The notes under the pieces were generated by a model. That model was given only the letters and a program-made list of their open reading frames with translations. It had not been told where the DNA came from and searched no databases. From Corythucha ciliata (Eukaryota > Arthropoda > Insecta > Hemiptera > Tingidae), in assembly GCA_038030265.1 (NCBI GenBank), contig CM075943.1, positions 43,586,001 through 43,650,000 on the forward strand: a DNA stretch of 64,000 nucleotides. The letters are read 5' to 3'. A program made the translations under genes and the position numbers. Positions within the stretch are counted from its first letter, which is position 1. Every line of letters starts with the position of its first letter. Below, one piece after another: positions 63,430 through 64,000 of this stretch.

Positions 63430-63520
63430 TTAAGGATTGCAGAGAAACTCGGGGTGACCCTGACAATTCACCTAAACTGCATTCATACAAAGAGGGCAAA
63501 GCTCGCATACTCTTTTACGA
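63430..63520 (+). pseudogene. Possible scrap of a non-LTR reverse transcriptase
   Basis: The plus frame reads KLGVTLTIHLNCIHTKRAKL, which resembles the thumb motif (YLGVTLD..L.W..HI) of jockey-type RT. Less than 100 bp is recognisable and both sides are unrelated, so this is tentative. Confidence 0.3.
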
Positions 63521-64000
63521 CGTTGCCATAAATTTTATTCGTTAGTAAGATTAATCTTGGCGACTTCAGTGTCCAGGAAAGGCCTACAAATCCAAAAAGG
63601 AAACTCCTTTTCTTTAAGAAAACGAGTTCGAATCAATCTTTAAAAGGCATAATACATAGCTTTGTTTCTTTGATATACACTGGTGATACATCGGTGTAGA
63701 AAAGGACTTGATTTGATTGACTAACTTATTAAATAATACCAAATGAAATCCAGTGCGCAGCACTGGTGGAAACAAAGAAGTAAAAAAGCAATCCTCAAAA
63801 ATTCTCGCCAATAACTTTCGCGTAGGGGGAAAACCTTCAAACAGAAGACCACGCAAAGAAATCACTTAAAATTTCACCAATCTTAAGATTGAACAAAATT
63901 TACTTGTATGGAAAATATCATCATCGTTTTTGGCCATGGGCATCTCGGATCTTCGCGTGACCCAACACAGCTTTCCCAGGAAATTTTAAATAACAAGGGA

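Noticed and set aside
1..64000. tRNA or rRNA genes
   Set aside because: No cloverleaf with a convincing T-loop box or rRNA core was seen by eye on either strand; a tRNA search program would be needed to exclude decayed ones.

Overview
This window looks like transposon-dense, intron-bearing, AT-rich nuclear DNA of an animal, most likely an arthropod. There is no prokaryotic-style gene packing. Nearly every long open frame belongs to a mobile element: jockey- and I/LOA-like non-LTR retrotransposons, a Penelope-like element, a Ty3/Gypsy element, a Mutator-like (MULE) transposase with a SWIM finger, Tigger/pogo, TTAA-flanked (piggyBac-like), PIF/Harbinger-like and hAT-like non-autonomous elements. 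The species is not determined. A 500-base N run marks a scaffold gap.

Layout. 0-2.6 kb: MITEs, a hairpin and one candidate host exon with a signal peptide on the minus strand. 2.6-6.6 kb: degraded jockey-like element (minus). 6.9-9.7 kb: MITEs and a hAT-like element with an 8-bp target duplication, filled with degenerate minisatellite. 10.2-12.3 kb: MULE transposase gene open except for one amber codon. 12.4-14.7 kb: an RT scrap and a Penelope-like 3' half. 15.5-16.4 kb: Tigger element. 16.7-19.6 kb: three TTAA-bounded elements joined through shared TTAA sites. 20.3-32.5 kb: a large degenerate-repeat region invaded by two non-LTR elements lying tail to tail and carrying a 2.75-kb tandem duplication. 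33-37.8 kb: the best host locus, exons of a coiled-coil protein in a tandem duplication. 38-45 kb: repeats, including a 1.43-kb foldback element with TATA target sites. 45.5-50.9 kb: young Ty3/Gypsy element with a 1323-codon gag-pol and 134-bp LTRs. 51-64 kb: more degenerate arrays, MITEs and long stretches without recognisable genes.

The least ordinary theme is three families of very degenerate short tandem repeats: A (about 29-30 bp, core GGCTAAAATTGAGAAAAA), B (about 22 bp, core ATTGTCAATTTTATGAGGAA) and C (about 30-38 bp, core GCGAAATTGGTTTTT). They recur in many places and are repeatedly bounded by hAT-like termini (CAGGGGCGTAGCCAG or CAGTAGYGTACCGAGGTA). They appear to be the bodies of a class of non-autonomous elements built from minisatellite. 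All identifications come from reading motifs by eye; no database search was run.
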